NCBI GenBank assembly: GCA_003427395.1
Contig: BFEA01000138.1
Span: 2,702,250-2,766,249 of the forward strand
Direction: 5' to 3'
Origin: Chara braunii
Taxonomy: Eukaryota > Streptophyta > Charophyceae > Charales > Characeae
Length of the DNA: 64,000 bases
Positions 42,596 through 54,189 of this stretch are shown here, one piece after another. A model generated the notes under the pieces. The model did not search any database and was not told the origin of the DNA. It saw only the letters and a list, made by a program, of their open reading frames with translations. A program made the position numbers and the translations under genes. The stretch's first letter is position 1, and every line of letters starts with the position of its first letter.

Positions 42596-43043
42596 AGATA
42601 CCTTTGTAAGGGTTTCTGCTCCAACATCGAGGGTCAACGAACTAACTCTAGATTGTGGGCACCAACTTTATTTGTATTACACTTGCCACATTTTCATTTA
42701 AATCACTAGTTCATCCGACAGGAAGTCCTATTTTTATGTTTTTTATGCGGTAAGAGTATTCTGAATCGTAAGGAAATTGGCACGTATGGCTCATGAGTGT
42801 TGGAAGGCAACTTTATCAACTCCGTCTCGTGTGAAACCTTTAATTGATCGCTTAAAAAAAACAAGTTGTCGGACGCACTTCGACCCACAGTAGCAATTGG
42901 TATCTAGGGAACAAAACTTGCTCAACATCTTGAAATGGAATCGAACACTATGTGGCCGATATTCTATTGAACCGCGTTTACACTTCTGTCCCAACCGGTT
43001 ATAGTAATGCCTTTGTCGGTGCAGAAACCCTTACAAAGGTATC
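42596..43043. mobile_element. MITE-like element with ~23-bp perfect TIRs (448 bp)
   Basis: The left end GATACCTTTGTAAGGGTTTC (continuing TGC) is exactly inverted at the right end (GCA, then GAAACCCTTACAAAGGTATC). Looser pairing continues inward (CTCCAACA against CACCGACA). No clear TSD: the flanks are ACAGAGCA and TTTTCAAT. The right terminal word GTCGGTGCAGAAACCCTTAC is also found, modified, at 8023 and 49951. No coding. Confidence 0.7.
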
Positions 43044-43980
43044 TTTTCAATGTTTCTGACATCGAACAATGTTGGACCGAAAAAAAAAAAAAAAAAGATA
43101 TAGAACTCAATGAGATGAAAGATGTGCCTTGAACTTTATTCAAACTAAATATACAATTAACATGATAAAACACTGTAATATAAAATCGGATGTTTCACAG
43201 TACCGTAATTGTTTTCTTATTGGTTAAGATGCGGACGTTTCAGCAACAACCACCTTGTTGAAAGTTGAAAATGCATAACAATGGATTAGTTGTCTTGATG
43301 CCACCGACTTTGTTTTCTCATCATTACGTGGGATTGTCATAGGAAACAGGTATACCGTGAATAGTTTTTGGTATCATAGCAATTGGGGATGATAGCAGCA
43401 CCATCACAAATAGGTCATAGTTTATTGTGATATTTTGGGACTAATTTTGGTTGGAGAATAGTTTGCACTAATTAAGCAAGACTGCGCCACATAATTTTGA
43501 TATCATGCGTTGTTAAAATAGGTGGGAAACACGAAATAAGCACTGCATAAAAGTTAACGAGTGCAAGAAACTTGGTTCATGCGTGATAAAATAAAATGCC
43601 GTGGCACCACCCTCTATTACCCCATCATGACTACAGTGTCATGCATGTGCACAACAATTGAGCTAAGTTATATTGCCATCACATTAAAAACATTAATACG
43701 CAACTACTAAACTGGCGATTAAAAATATCATATGACTAAACGAATGACTGTGTTGGAACGTGGGAAGGCAATGCAAAAAAAAAAAAAAAAAAAAAAAGTG
43801 GTTTACCCCAAGGCTACCAGTCAGGTGTCCGGATCGCCCTGTTTGTCCAGGCAGTCCGGTCGTGCAAGGTCAAGGAAGGGGCAAAAAAAAAAAAAGGTGT
43901 TATGTAGAATAATAAACTGAATAATTTTTACCTCAGGTTCACATCAAAATTATGTACCAAATTTAAAATAAAAAATCAAC
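43044..43980. other. No gene; start of GC-word/A-run modules
   Basis: 43044-43770 is AT-rich without features beyond an A-run at 43081-43096. At 43774-43975 an A-run, a GTCCGG-rich block, another A-run and an AT-rich body (GTTATGTAGAATAATAAACT ... AAAATAAAAAATCAAC) form a partial relative of the TIR elements nearby. Confidence 0.5.
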
Positions 43981-44690
43981 TATATATATAATATATATAT
44001 ATATGTACAAGGTTGCGGGCATTCGGGAGGGGCTGGACGCCTGACTGTTCGGAACCCCCTCTCGACGCATTCGGTTACTCGGCCGAATGCGGAAAAAAAA
44101 AACTATATGTTATACCAAATAAGAAACTAAACAAAAATTGCCTCAACGTTACATCCAAATTCTTTACACAATTTGAAATAAAAATCAAATACTAAAAAAT
44201 CATAATAATAATTGAAATTAAAAAAAAAAACAAGAATAAAATTATTGAGTGGGCGAGCACGTTTTTGACACCGATATCTTTGGCGATTTTTCATTTTGAT
44301 TTGGTTGTGACAAATGCCATGAAAATTTATACATGTGTATCTTACATAATAGAGAATTTACAAATAAAGTTTAATTTTTTTTTTTCATGCCCTTAAATAA
44401 AGGGGGGGAAAAAAAGTGAAAAGAGAAAAAAAACAAATTAGTGAGTGAGCGAACAAGTTTTGACACCACCATCTTTGCTGATTTTTCATGTTTTTTTGGC
44501 TGAACAGAACGACTTCAGAATTAAGAGGGAGATACTTACATCACGAAGAACTCACACAAAACATTTTAGAAAAAATAATAATATTTAGGTGTCAAAATAA
44601 GTTTTTGCGGGGTCCGAACCCCTTCAGGTTCAGGTGCCGTGTGGGGACCCGAACGCCCGAATGTTCGGGGGTTAGCTTAGGTGCCTCCGT
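43981..44690 (+). mobile_element. TIR-element family unit E1
   Basis: Begins in a TA tract, GTACAAGGTTGCGGGCATTC, and a GC block with CATTCGG/CCGAATG words. Then come an A-run, the AT body, and two copies of GAGTGRGCGARCAMGTTTT followed by GACACC ... ATCTTTGSYGATTTTT (44249 and 44441). It ends with GGGGTCCGAACCCC and CCCGAATGTTCGGGGG. Head-to-tail with E2. No coding. Confidence 0.6.
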
Positions 44691-44707
44691 ACGTTCAGTC
44701 TAGCAAT

Positions 44708-45497
44708 CCTATATATATACAGGGTAACCGGCGTTCGGGACGGGCCGAACGCCCGAACCCGAACACCCGAACGTATGGGACCCCTTGGGGATGCGCTCGG
44801 CCGTTCGGGCCGAACGCGGACCAAAAAAAAAAGAAAAAAAAAAACAAAAGTCATCAAAAAAATCTGAAAAAAACGATATGTTATGGATAAAAATAAATTA
44901 AACAAGATTTGCCTGAGCATTACATCCGAATTCCTTACCAAATTTGAAATAAAAATAAAATACAAAAAACAAATACTAATAATAAAAATAAATAAAAATA
45001 AAAAGAGAATTAAATTTAGTGAGTGAGCGAGCATGTTTTCGACACCGCCATCTTTGGCGATTTTTTATTTTTTTTTGGCATAGTTAAATGCCCTAAAAAT
45101 TTACAGATGTATGTTTCACATAATACAAAACCCACTAAAAAAGTTTCAAAAAATAATAAAATTGTTTAGACCCCGAACTAAAGTGAAAACAAAAAGTAAA
45201 AAGTGAAAAAATATGTGGGCGAGCACGTTTGGACACCCCCATCTTTGGCGATTTTTAATTGTTATTTGGCTTAGCCAAATAACTTGAAAATTTACAGCAT
45301 GTACCTCACTTCATAGAGAACTCACATAAAAAAATTCAGAAAAAAAATATTATTTTAGGCCCCGAAATTGTTTTTGGCGGGGGCCGAACGCCGTCAGGTT
45401 CGGACCCCGTACGGGACCCCGAACGCCCGTACGTACGGAGGTCTGCCCGGGGACCTCCGTACGTACGGGCTGGTGACCCTGTGTATATATATATATA
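44708..45497 (+). mobile_element. TIR-element family unit E2
   Basis: Inverted ends: CTATATATATACAGGGTAAC then CGGC at left; GCTGGTGACCCTGTGTATAT then AT repeats at right. Same order as E1: GC block (GAACGCCCGAAC words), A-runs, AT body, two GAGCGAGC ... ATCTTTGGCGATTTTT modules (45020 and 45213), and a terminal GC block now made of CCGTACGTACGG. Another end, GGTAACCTAG, identical to that of the 35022-35384 element, follows at 45525-45534, suggesting nesting. Confidence 0.65.
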
Positions 45498-45659
45498 GCC
45501 AGGCAAGTAGTCACGGACCACTCTGGTAACCTAGGTCTACATTTTATTTTCAATAAACTACTTGAAATTTTTATACGCAGGTAAAAATGTTTTGTGGTGG
45601 TGTCCAACCCTACTTATATTTGACCATGTTTTTTTGTTGTCAAGATTTGATCCCATAAA

Positions 45660-46200
45660 ATAGCGGCCTCTGAAACCTGGTGGGGGGCTCTAAGCCTCAA
45701 CCTACAAGATGGGGAGGGGAATGACATAAGTGTTGACGCCGCTTCTACTTTAATTGAAGTAGGAGCTAACCCAAAAGGTTTTGGAGTGATTCAACGAACA
45801 TTAAGTATCTAGATAAAACATCTTCACCCCTTTTACTAATTTTTTTTGTTGAAGCTTAGTCTTGTTCGAAAAGGGAGTGAGGTATAGTACATCGCGCAAT
45901 CAGAAGAGAGCACAATTGAGAAAAGTCTCACACATGGGAATGAGGGGCATAAGGATGACACGCATAAATCGAGAGTTTATTCAAATTTGTTTTCTTGATT
46001 CTTATTGAGAATCTAACACTAGTCCATATTTCAATAGTTTATTGGTGCACCATCTAGCCTTTGTATTTGAAAACATTTTGTTGGTTTTACGCCAATGGTG
46101 AGTAAACAACAACAACAACAACAATAAAAATCAAACAAGTAAACGAGGCGCCACATGTCGTACACAAAAGGACGTTGGGACTCATAGTCCCTAAAAAAAT
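45660..46200 (-). mobile_element. SINE-like element R3, degenerate copy
   Basis: Collinear with 50450-50945: TTCTACTTTAATTGAAGTAG then GAGCTAACCCA; TAAGGATGACACGCATAAAT; GAGTTTATTC; an ACAACAACAACA run; GAGGCGCCAC; and GGACTCATAGTCCCT. The tRNA-like promoter boxes visible in the other copy are worn here. Confidence 0.55.
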
Positions 46201-46795
46201 GAACTGATACCCTTAATCGAGCGCTGTATTCGTTTTTTTGTTTTGTTTTGTTACACTGTTATACCACGTTGAAATACATTCCATAGGAAAATATACGTTT
46301 TTGTGTAGTTCGGGCGTGGTGAAGGTTTGGTATAATGAAGCGGGTGCGAAAAATGTAGTTTTCGTGTGCGAGCGTTGGTTGGTTGTTCAGTCTTTGTAGG
46401 AAAGCCAAAGAGCATACTGTTACAGATTTTCATGTTTTAGGTAAGCATGCATGGTCATGTTTGTAGGTTGTAGGGTAGGCTTCGCATGGGTTATTGAGTC
46501 TGTATATAGAATAACGAAAAACAGGGCTTGCACCAAAGTACTAATTTTTATTTTCATCATTTGGCAGAGAGTGCAATGAGGAAATAGTGCAAGGATGTGC
46601 GTTTGTTATATGTGACCGAGTTTTTGTTAGACATTGTAGGGACAACAAAGGTCTGACGAAGCTGTTTAATTAGCTTGTGCAGTTGGCAAACATGAAAACA
46701 AGACAAAATAAAAAAATTGCAGGCATATTTATTTTATGAAGTGGATGGGGATGTCATTGGCGCGATCTGTGTTTGTGTGAGGGGGATCAACACAA
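46201..46795. other. No gene seen
   Basis: AT-rich, single-copy-looking; short frames only. Confidence 0.5.
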
Positions 46796-46799
46796 CGAT

Positions 46800-47365
46800 G
46801 GTCATGTGCCCCCCCCCCCAACACACACACTTATACCCCTCCCCTCCTACTAACTTATATTTTGCAGTATTGTAGAGAACTGGTAATAGAAACATTTCAT
46901 TTTTTTATGCAATGTTTTTTATGTAGGTAGGACAAGTGCCGCTATGCTAATGTGTCGGAGAGGACAGGTTACGCCCCCCCCACCCCCACTCATCCCTGGC
47001 CCCCTGCCAACTTGAGTTTTGCAGTAGTGCAAATGTCAAAAGATATGTGCAAGTCAGAACCCCAAGCCTCAAGTAGTGACATAGGCAAGGCATAACTATA
47101 TTTGTGTACCGTACCTTTGGGGAGGTGGGGGAAGCAAGACCAAAAACAGTGCAGACAGACCATGTATGTGAGGGGCATGAACGCATATATGATCATGTGT
47201 GGGGGAGGGATGGCTAGACCGCCCCCCTCCTCCCTCCTCCCTCCTCCACACTTTCCCCTTCCAATTTCAGTTTTGGAATAGTGCAGATTTGCCTCCCCCG
47301 CTATCATCTTCAGTTTTGGAATAGCGCAGATATGCCTGCCCCCCACAAGTTGGCCCAACAACTCC
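46800..47365. repeat. Degenerate repeat of C-tract plus TTTTGCAG-like word
   Basis: Four units, each a C-rich tract followed by CAACTTGAGTTTTGCAGTAG-like sequence and TGCA: near 46808-46880, 46973-47036, 47220-47290 and 47300-47355. The last two have TTTTGGAATAG in place of TTTTGCAGTAG. The pyrimidine tract plus CAG imitates 3' splice sites. Frames across it are Pro-rich artefacts. Confidence 0.55.
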
Positions 47366-49944
47366 ACGTTTTACATGCTAAGAGAGGGAGGCAATGAGAT
47401 GACTGCATCGGAGTTTTAACTTGGATTTGTATTTCAGTAGCTCAAGTGTGGTTATTCCTTGTTGTCTGTTGCTCTGCTCCAAGTGTGCTAACGGACAAAC
47501 ATTCTGGAAATAGATTATAAATAATTATTATAGAATGCTAGGAGGGGGGAGGGGGGGAGGAGCGGGAGGAAAAATAGCCTACCAGCAGTTGTAAGATGTG
47601 CAACATCCTCACCTATCGACCGTTTAAATCTACAGTTGAAGCTATGACACGGAATAAGAAGGGGTTGGGACCTTGAGAATGAGAAAGAAAAAGGATGCAA
47701 CTTGGTTGCTCATCTTACTCCATCTCGATCTTGTGCCCAGAACCGATGCGGTGTAGGCGTTAAGCTGGATATATGTTGGAAACTCTAAGTATCCGACGGA
47801 ATGAAAAATGTGTCGATGTAAACAATCAGCATGAAAGGAAGTTTTACATGCGTTGACACATGCATTGTGCCCCTTAACGACTACAATCCAAACACCCCTA
47901 CTTGGGATAATGATCTAGTTTGAACTTCCTAGCAACACGGAGACTACAGGCATTGAAACCAAGGCGACTTTTGAGCGTCTCAATGCTCAATTTATTCTGA
48001 GACACTAGTGATGCATTTATATGTCGCAGATTGCGCCACTTCGTTTAAGTCGATCGTTGACTGGAAAGTAGGTCAAGATACATCAAACTACACAGGGTTG
48101 TAGAACTCTCAAGCCCTTTATTACAAAATAAGAAAAAAAAAAAAGATTTCAAAATGGTAGATAATCGTCAGTCTTGCGAAAATCCAAGATAGCAGGAAAA
48201 AAAAAAAAAAAAAAAAAAATGGGAGAGCTAAAAAACTGTTTTACTAAGTGAATGACTCAAGTGCGAACAACTTGAGCCTTTTATATCTTATTAAATGAGG
48301 GACCCAAAAATTGCGAGCAATTTTCTTTGTGGGTTGAAGTGTCGAGCAACACTCCGCAAGCCAGTATGAACATGGCATTTGTCCAACAAACGTCATACAA
48401 TCTTGGCATAATATCTTGAGTGTCACACACTCACATACTAAAGCATCACACTCCTCGAGACAGAGGAGATGCTGTTAAAGCTGGAGGTCTGCAAGGAGGC
48501 TGGAGGAGGACTTGGAGCCAAGGCATCCACAACAAGGAGCACTCTGATCTAGTGTGGTTTGCACCAGTGGTATTACCTTCGGACCACTCTTTGGAACTAG
48601 GGCCCTGTTCCAGGTTGTAGGAAGGATTTTTATGAACCTGTTGTTTACCAGAGTCAAAGTTTTATTGATTTCAAACTTGGTTTTGATCGATGTAAGGGGC
48701 TATGCCGCCAGTTTGTTGGTAAGGTACTATTGTGTTATGATGTCGGATTGACTGCACGACAATGACATTATATTTGGAGGGGAGGTGCTGGCGAATTTTT
48801 TGCTTCGCAGACGTTCATTATTTATAGTTTTTTTTGTAGAAGTGTTGTCAGATTGTTGTTTGGAGCAAGTTTTGGTAACTTGACCTTGATTTTATTACTT
48901 TGAAACACGTTTCTGTTGTGCAACATACGGAAGGTGGTGGTATTTGTTTGTTTGTTTTTCACATCGAGTGAGGTTTAAGGAGATTCATTTTCCTTGGGAG
49001 TGCCACAAATTATTATGGGCAAGGTTTTTATTCCTGGGCACTATTTTTTTTAGCTTGGACCATGTTCTCACTGTATGGCACACGACGATGACAATATTTA
49101 TTTTTTCATGCGACGTGTGTGCATCGAGCGACATTCTGAGTGTAGCATTGGTGTTAGAAGATAGGAATGAACATGGTAAATAGTTTGGACTATTTATTTT
49201 GGAAGTCTTGCAAGCTATTATGAGCCTCCTAGAAAGTCATTTAACTGCTAACTATTGTTGGGGCAACTTTTGGGCAACTTGGATCTTTGGGTCTGGTGGA
49301 TTTGAATGAGACAATCTTTGAACTTACTACTATCATTAGGACAATTTTTTGACAACTTCGATTTTTAGAACTGATGTGTGGAATGACATGGCTTGGATCA
49401 CTTATAAGGTTGGATTCTCCGGTGTGACACTATCGTAGCTATTTCGACGTATCTTTGCTTCACTCTATTACTCATTTGGGACTTGGGATTATTATGAAAC
49501 CAACTGGAACGGGTTTATCTATGAAAGTATCTGGACTGTGTAGTATTTTGTTTGGCTAATTAGTGTTGTTGGATCTACTCTTAGGACCACTTGGGATAGG
49601 AAACATTATAGGCGATACTTATTTCGTCGCTACTTGGGGTAATGATACTTATCTTTTTTATCCACTTACTGGAGGCATTTACTCAAACGATATTTTGATA
49701 TTTTATTGTATTGTTTTTTAGCACAGGAGTTCAGGCGGTCGACTTATTCACTCAAGGTTCATTGTGACTTAGGCTTTATCATTTCTTTATTTTTTGTGAA
49801 CTCGCACATTATTTGACCTCATGCTTTATTTAAATGTTCTTTAAAATGATAAAAAATAATTGTGTGTGTGCTCTATGGATTGGAAAGTGAATATATATAT
49901 GACCTGGAATTATTTGTACATTGCTCCGATTTTTATTTGAATTG
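47366..49944. other. No gene seen
   Basis: A-runs at 48131-48145 and 48198-48220; T-rich sequence from 48780 onward with recurring GGGCAACTT/GACAACTT words. No frame above 80 codons has a recognisable domain. Confidence 0.5.
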
Positions 49945-49950
49945 CGTTGT

Positions 49951-49994
49951 CGGGGCAAATACCCTGACAACAGTGACAAGGGTATTTGCCGGGG
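49951..49994. repeat. Perfect 12-bp-arm palindrome
   Basis: GGCAAATACCCT (49954-49965) and AGGGTATTTGCC (49979-49990) flank a 13-base spacer, inside GTCGGGGC ... GCCGGGG. Related in sequence to the terminal repeat of the 42596-43043 element and to 8023-8057. It could be a solo fold-back or two TIRs brought together. Confidence 0.6.
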
Positions 49995-50449
49995 ATTTTA
50001 AACATCGGACGCTATCGGACTCTTTCGTTGGATTGAAGGACTTGATGAGACAAACGTTGCCAAATGTTTATTCAATGACTGAAAGACAAAAAAAAAAACA
50101 AAAAAAAAGCTTTAGTCTGGACGTTTGTGGCGTCCGAGAGTAACTGTCGTAATCGACTGTGCTTCGCTTTTATCAAGGCCGTAGGGGCGTGCGGCTGTTG
50201 AAGTACTAAGATGGGACCTATTTTAGCAGCCGCGTGATTCCGGGCCTAAGTAGGCTAAAAAGAAAGATCGCCGGGTATAGGACGCCGACGCGGGAGAGAT
50301 GGGTCACATGTTTTATTGGGCGTGATATTTGACTCCGTGTCGGGGGCCGACGCTGGAGTCGTGGCTAGAAGGTTGACCTATCAAGCCTACCAGACTAAAC
50401 CCCTGTCAGGTAGGCTGCGGGGTGTCGCCTTGAAGTAAGCAGGCAGGGC

Positions 50450-50945
50450 CTGCAAGGCCTCACAAAGGCGAAGCTTGATGAGCCACAAGCTAGGGACGGC
50501 TTATTGGGCGCAACCCTTGTTGCTTCTGCTCTTTTGAAAGAAGCTAACCCAGTAGGTAAATATAGTAGACTGCCATGCCAGAGATCCGGGAACGAATCCG
50601 ACTGTGCCTAACTGGGCTAGCTCTTTTGGAGTTGGCCGTTGCGAAGGAGTATCCCGGTGTGACCGATTTCGGTCGTGCGATCCGTGAGATCTCACGGCTA
50701 CAATCAGCCGCGCGGGGCTGAGACAGCCCCTGCGTAAGGATGACACACATAAATCCAGAAATTTATTTCGATCCCCAAAGGGATCGAACTCGGGTCTGCA
50801 GTTCAACAGGTCACTGGTGTGGTTCCCCGATGTGACTGTTGGCTAAGACCAACGGAATTAAAAAAAAAAAACCAACAACAACAGCTAAAAAACGAAGCGA
50901 CTAGTGGCGCCGACTGAAGTAAAAGGGACTTAAAGTCCCCAGAAT
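50450..50945 (-). mobile_element. SINE-like element R3 with tRNA-like promoter
   Basis: On the minus strand a tRNA-like head runs leftward from about 50855. It has an A-box-like GGTCTTAGCCAAC (50838-50850) and a B-box CCCGAGTTCGATC (50780-50792), separated by about 45 bases as in pol III type-2 promoters. The head is followed by AAATAAATTTCTGG and a GC-rich body to about 50450. On the other side lie an A/T run and a GTTGTTGTTG run. A worn copy in the same orientation is at 45660-46200. The 101-codon minus frame (50501-50806) is a reading through the element. Confidence 0.65.
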
Positions 50946-50989
50946 CAGTAGCAGGCGCTCATTTTTTCGGGCAGCCTGACAGGTAAGAT

Positions 50990-51027
<38 letters not shown>
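50990..51027. repeat. Poly-T tract (~37 bases)
   Basis: An uninterrupted T-run just right of the SINE-like element. On the minus strand it is poly-A upstream of the tRNA-like head, so it is not that copy's own 3' tail. Confidence 0.8.
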
Positions 51028-51032
<5 letters not shown>

Positions 51033-51171
51033 TGTTTAGATTCCCCTCTCCTTTTGGTCGTGCATAGTGTTTGACAACCCATTCGTTTTGACGACCGGAC
51101 TGAGTTTTATTAGCAGGGTGAGCAAAATCGAATTAATCTACCTCTAGACCATGGACCTATACACTACTAAC

Positions 51172-51321
<150 letters not shown>

Positions 51322-51399
51322 TACCTGGTAGATGGCCATGCTACTTCCATTCATCGGGAGAGCAAAATTGAATGAATCTTTAGCCCGAACTTGGCATAC

Positions 51400-51835
51400 A
51401 CACCGCCTATCAGGCAGTGGCTGCGCTACTACTGTGGTTGTGTCGTTGGAGGGCATTGGTCCCTTTGGAAAGAGCATGCCGATACCAGACTGTTTCGACG
51501 GATTTTACTAATACAGGTGGGTTGATTCTTTTTGCCCACATGCCTTCGGCTGGCTATGAAAGCCATCTCCCCACCCAGCAGCCTCACTCTTATGGCAATG
51601 CTGCTGGGCCATTCACTTGAGTGAATGTTGGTTGGTTGCTACTATGGGGCCGTGCTGCCAAAGAGGAAAGAGTTGGAGGTCTGCAGGATGAGGGGAGAGA
51701 CAGGCGGCGGCCATAGCTGGGAGGTTGGAGCTCATAGCCACTCCTCGACACTTGGTGTTGTGGTAAGCGGGCTGCGTCAGGGTTCGGATGGTGCGGCTTG
51801 GGGCACCTATTCGAGTGATGTTGTGCTGCCAGACT
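51400..51835. other. No confident gene
   Basis: GC-moderate sequence with a 67- and a 90-codon plus frame but no domain. It leads into the GTGCTGCCAGA array. Confidence 0.4.
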
Positions 51836-52290
51836 ACCGTCGCCGCATCAAGGTGTTCCTAAAGGAAGGTGCTGCCAGATTGTTGTTGCGGCGTTAAGAC
51901 CTTCCTAAGGGAAGGTGCTGCCAGACTGTTGCCGCAGCATCAAGTTCTTCCTCAGGAAAGGTGCTGCCGGATTTACCGCGTGGCGCCAATGTTTTTTTAA
52001 ATACGAGTGTGGGGAGGTGTTGCTGGACTGATGACGTGGCATCATCAAGGTCTCCTTAAGGGGAGATGTTGTCTGTTTGGCGGCACGACAACAATTTTAT
52101 TTATTTATTTATTTATATTTATATTTTTTATTTTTTTTATTTTTATTTTGATTTTTTATTTTTAGGTTACGCTGCCAAAATTTTGGCACGGCAATGGCAT
52201 TTTTGTGGGAAACTGCTGCTAAGTTTTTTGGCACGGCGGCGTGGTACCGGTATCGACCGCGCGGCGAGTGACAGTCCCGCTTTTAATTTT
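51836..52290 (+). repeat. ~60-bp degenerate tandem array, R6 forward copy
   Basis: Units read TTCCTAAGGGAAGGTGCTGC then CAGA-TGTTG-CGCGGC-TCAAG. Clear units are near 51860, 51910 and 51955; weaker ones continue to about 52260. A (TTTA)n/T-rich insert is at 52095-52165. A reverse-orientation relative is at 40280-41160. GTGCTGCC after a G/A-rich word is also the hallmark of the 13.3-kb array. Confidence 0.6.
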
Positions 52291-52949
52291 TGATGTGCGG
52301 GGTAATGGTGGATAATTTATCTCATGATCCGGCGGTAGTATGGACACTAATGCACATTTGGGATTGTGTGGCAGTGGTGTGTGAGCATGCGGCAATGCTA
52401 TTGGACAACCGTGGTACCAGTTTTAGCGACAATGGCGAGCGGTTATTCCGCTGATAATTTTTTGCGGTGCACAACTGTTGTGGCGAATTTCAGCATGATG
52501 TAGAGGTTGGGCTAGCGTTGGTATGTGGTTGGGATTGTGGGGAGCTGGTGCACGATTGGGTCTGTGCAGCAGTGGTGCATGGACCAACAACATGAAGAGA
52601 GCGCTAAGTGAGTGCTTGCGACAGTGGCTATTGGAATTGCAACACTTGCGGTTTGCGCCGGAAGGACATCTTTATTTCTTTTGAGGCATGCGACACATGC
52701 TGTTTTCAACCAAAGCCACCTTTATGTTTTTGCGGTACGTAGTGCGAGCGGTTTTGAGTTCTGGACCATCACTCGAGCCATGCGAGAAAAAAAAAAAAAA
52801 TGAAGAAACAACCGAATGTGATTCCAACTCCTCACAACTTGAAAACAATCTTGAAAAAAAATGAATACATGTCGAATGATCGGTAAGGGAAAAAAACACC
52901 ATACTATGTATCTTTCTTCTTCTTCTGTCTTTGACTCTTTTTCACTATC

Positions 52950-52960
<11 letters not shown>
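52291..52960. other. No gene seen
   Basis: Sequence with GGCAGTGGTG and CGACAATGGCG-like words that looks like further decayed repeat. A-runs near 52788-52800. Confidence 0.4.

Positions 52961-52961
<1 letters not shown>

Positions 52962-52996
<35 letters not shown>
52962..52996. repeat. (CT)n microsatellite at gap edge
   Basis: A CT run of at least 35 bases ends in an assembly gap, so its length is a minimum. Confidence 0.9.
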
Positions 52997-53157
52997 NNNN
53001 NNNNNNNNNNNNNNNNNNNNNNNNNNNNNNNNNNNNNNNNNNNNNNNNNNNNNNNNNNNNNNNNNNNNNNNNNNNNNNNNNNNNNNNNNNNNNNNNNNNN
53101 NNNNNNNNNNNNNNNNNNNNNNNNNNNNNNNNNNNNNNNNNNNNNNNNNNNNNNNNN
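52997..53157. other. Assembly gap (161 N)
   Basis: A run of unknown bases, probably caused by the CT microsatellite. No frame crossing it should be trusted. Confidence 0.99.
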
Positions 53158-54185
53158 CACACGTTCGAATATCCGTCGAAACGGACCACGGAGAAGATTC
53201 TCCCACGACCGATCATCGACCAAAAGAGAACTCCACGCATGAACGGTGCGAATTCTCACCACACAGCAGGAAAGTGGCCACACGACAACGGCGGCAACCA
53301 AAATACTCAGAACAAAATCAGTGAGCCTTCAATGACTGACGAGCCAAAGTAATAGACCTAAGAAACACGATAGGCCTGGTCGCAAACGTTTTCTTACCGT
53401 GGTGCTTGCAAAAACCGTGCGCTAACAACCAACACCGAGCAATCCAAGCCCCGGACCTGAAAAATCAAAATCAGAAACGGAAAAAGAAAATACGAGGGCG
53501 TCGGGGTGGGGAAATGAGACACTATTGGGACACCCCGGTCCCAAAGGGGAGTGTCTTACGAGACCCGCTTTCCAGTTTAGGAGTTATAGCTGGTAGTTGA
53601 AGTTGTTATAGTTGATAATTCTCGGTTTGTTAGGGATGCGTTTTATACCCCTGAGTCAATTTCGTCGTCATTCATTCTACCTGGTCATTCGTCTGGGTCT
53701 AAACGGTAGTTGGAAGGATGGTGAATTTGATGGGGGCGCAATTCGTAAGGAACGGGTGGTTGTTGCTTGCGAAGGACTGACAGTTGTCCGTAGGAGGCTG
53801 AAGTCCATGAGTTGAACATCTTAAAATCGAAACGGCGCGGGTCCACTTTTCTCGAATAGAAGGGCACTTCGAATAGTCCGTGCACGTGAGTACAACACGT
53901 ACCTTTTTTATTTAAATTTCGAAAAGAAAAAACTCTTGTATTTGAAAAAATATTATCATTTTTTTTTTTTTTAAAGGTTAGCAACTGTCCCTTGTGCTCC
54001 CCACCACTGACACGCTGCATGCTGTTGGGCTTCCTCTCTCTCTCTCTCACATACACACACACACACACTTTTTTCTTTTTTTTAATCCCCAAAAGTTCAA
54101 CTTCAACTCACTAGAGGAGGTGATATGAACATTCTCCTGTAGTGGACGAACAACAGACTTAAGGCTGCGGTATAGTGGGCTTTGG
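53158..54185. other. No confident gene
   Basis: Right of the gap a plus frame stays open to 53352 with a polar, unremarkable reading. A possible hairpin GACACT ... AGTGTC spans 53518-53555. T-run at 53959-53972, then CT/CA runs at 54032-54068. Confidence 0.4.
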
Positions 54186-54189
54186 CGTC

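Noticed and set aside
45734-45813. A possible organelle gene piece (VDAASTLIEVGANPKGFGVI)
   Set aside because: The same DNA is the body of the SINE-like repeat (compare 50514-50555), and I could not match the reading to any organelle gene.
50501-50806. A 101-codon minus-strand frame
   Set aside because: Read-through of the SINE-like element, including its tRNA-like head.
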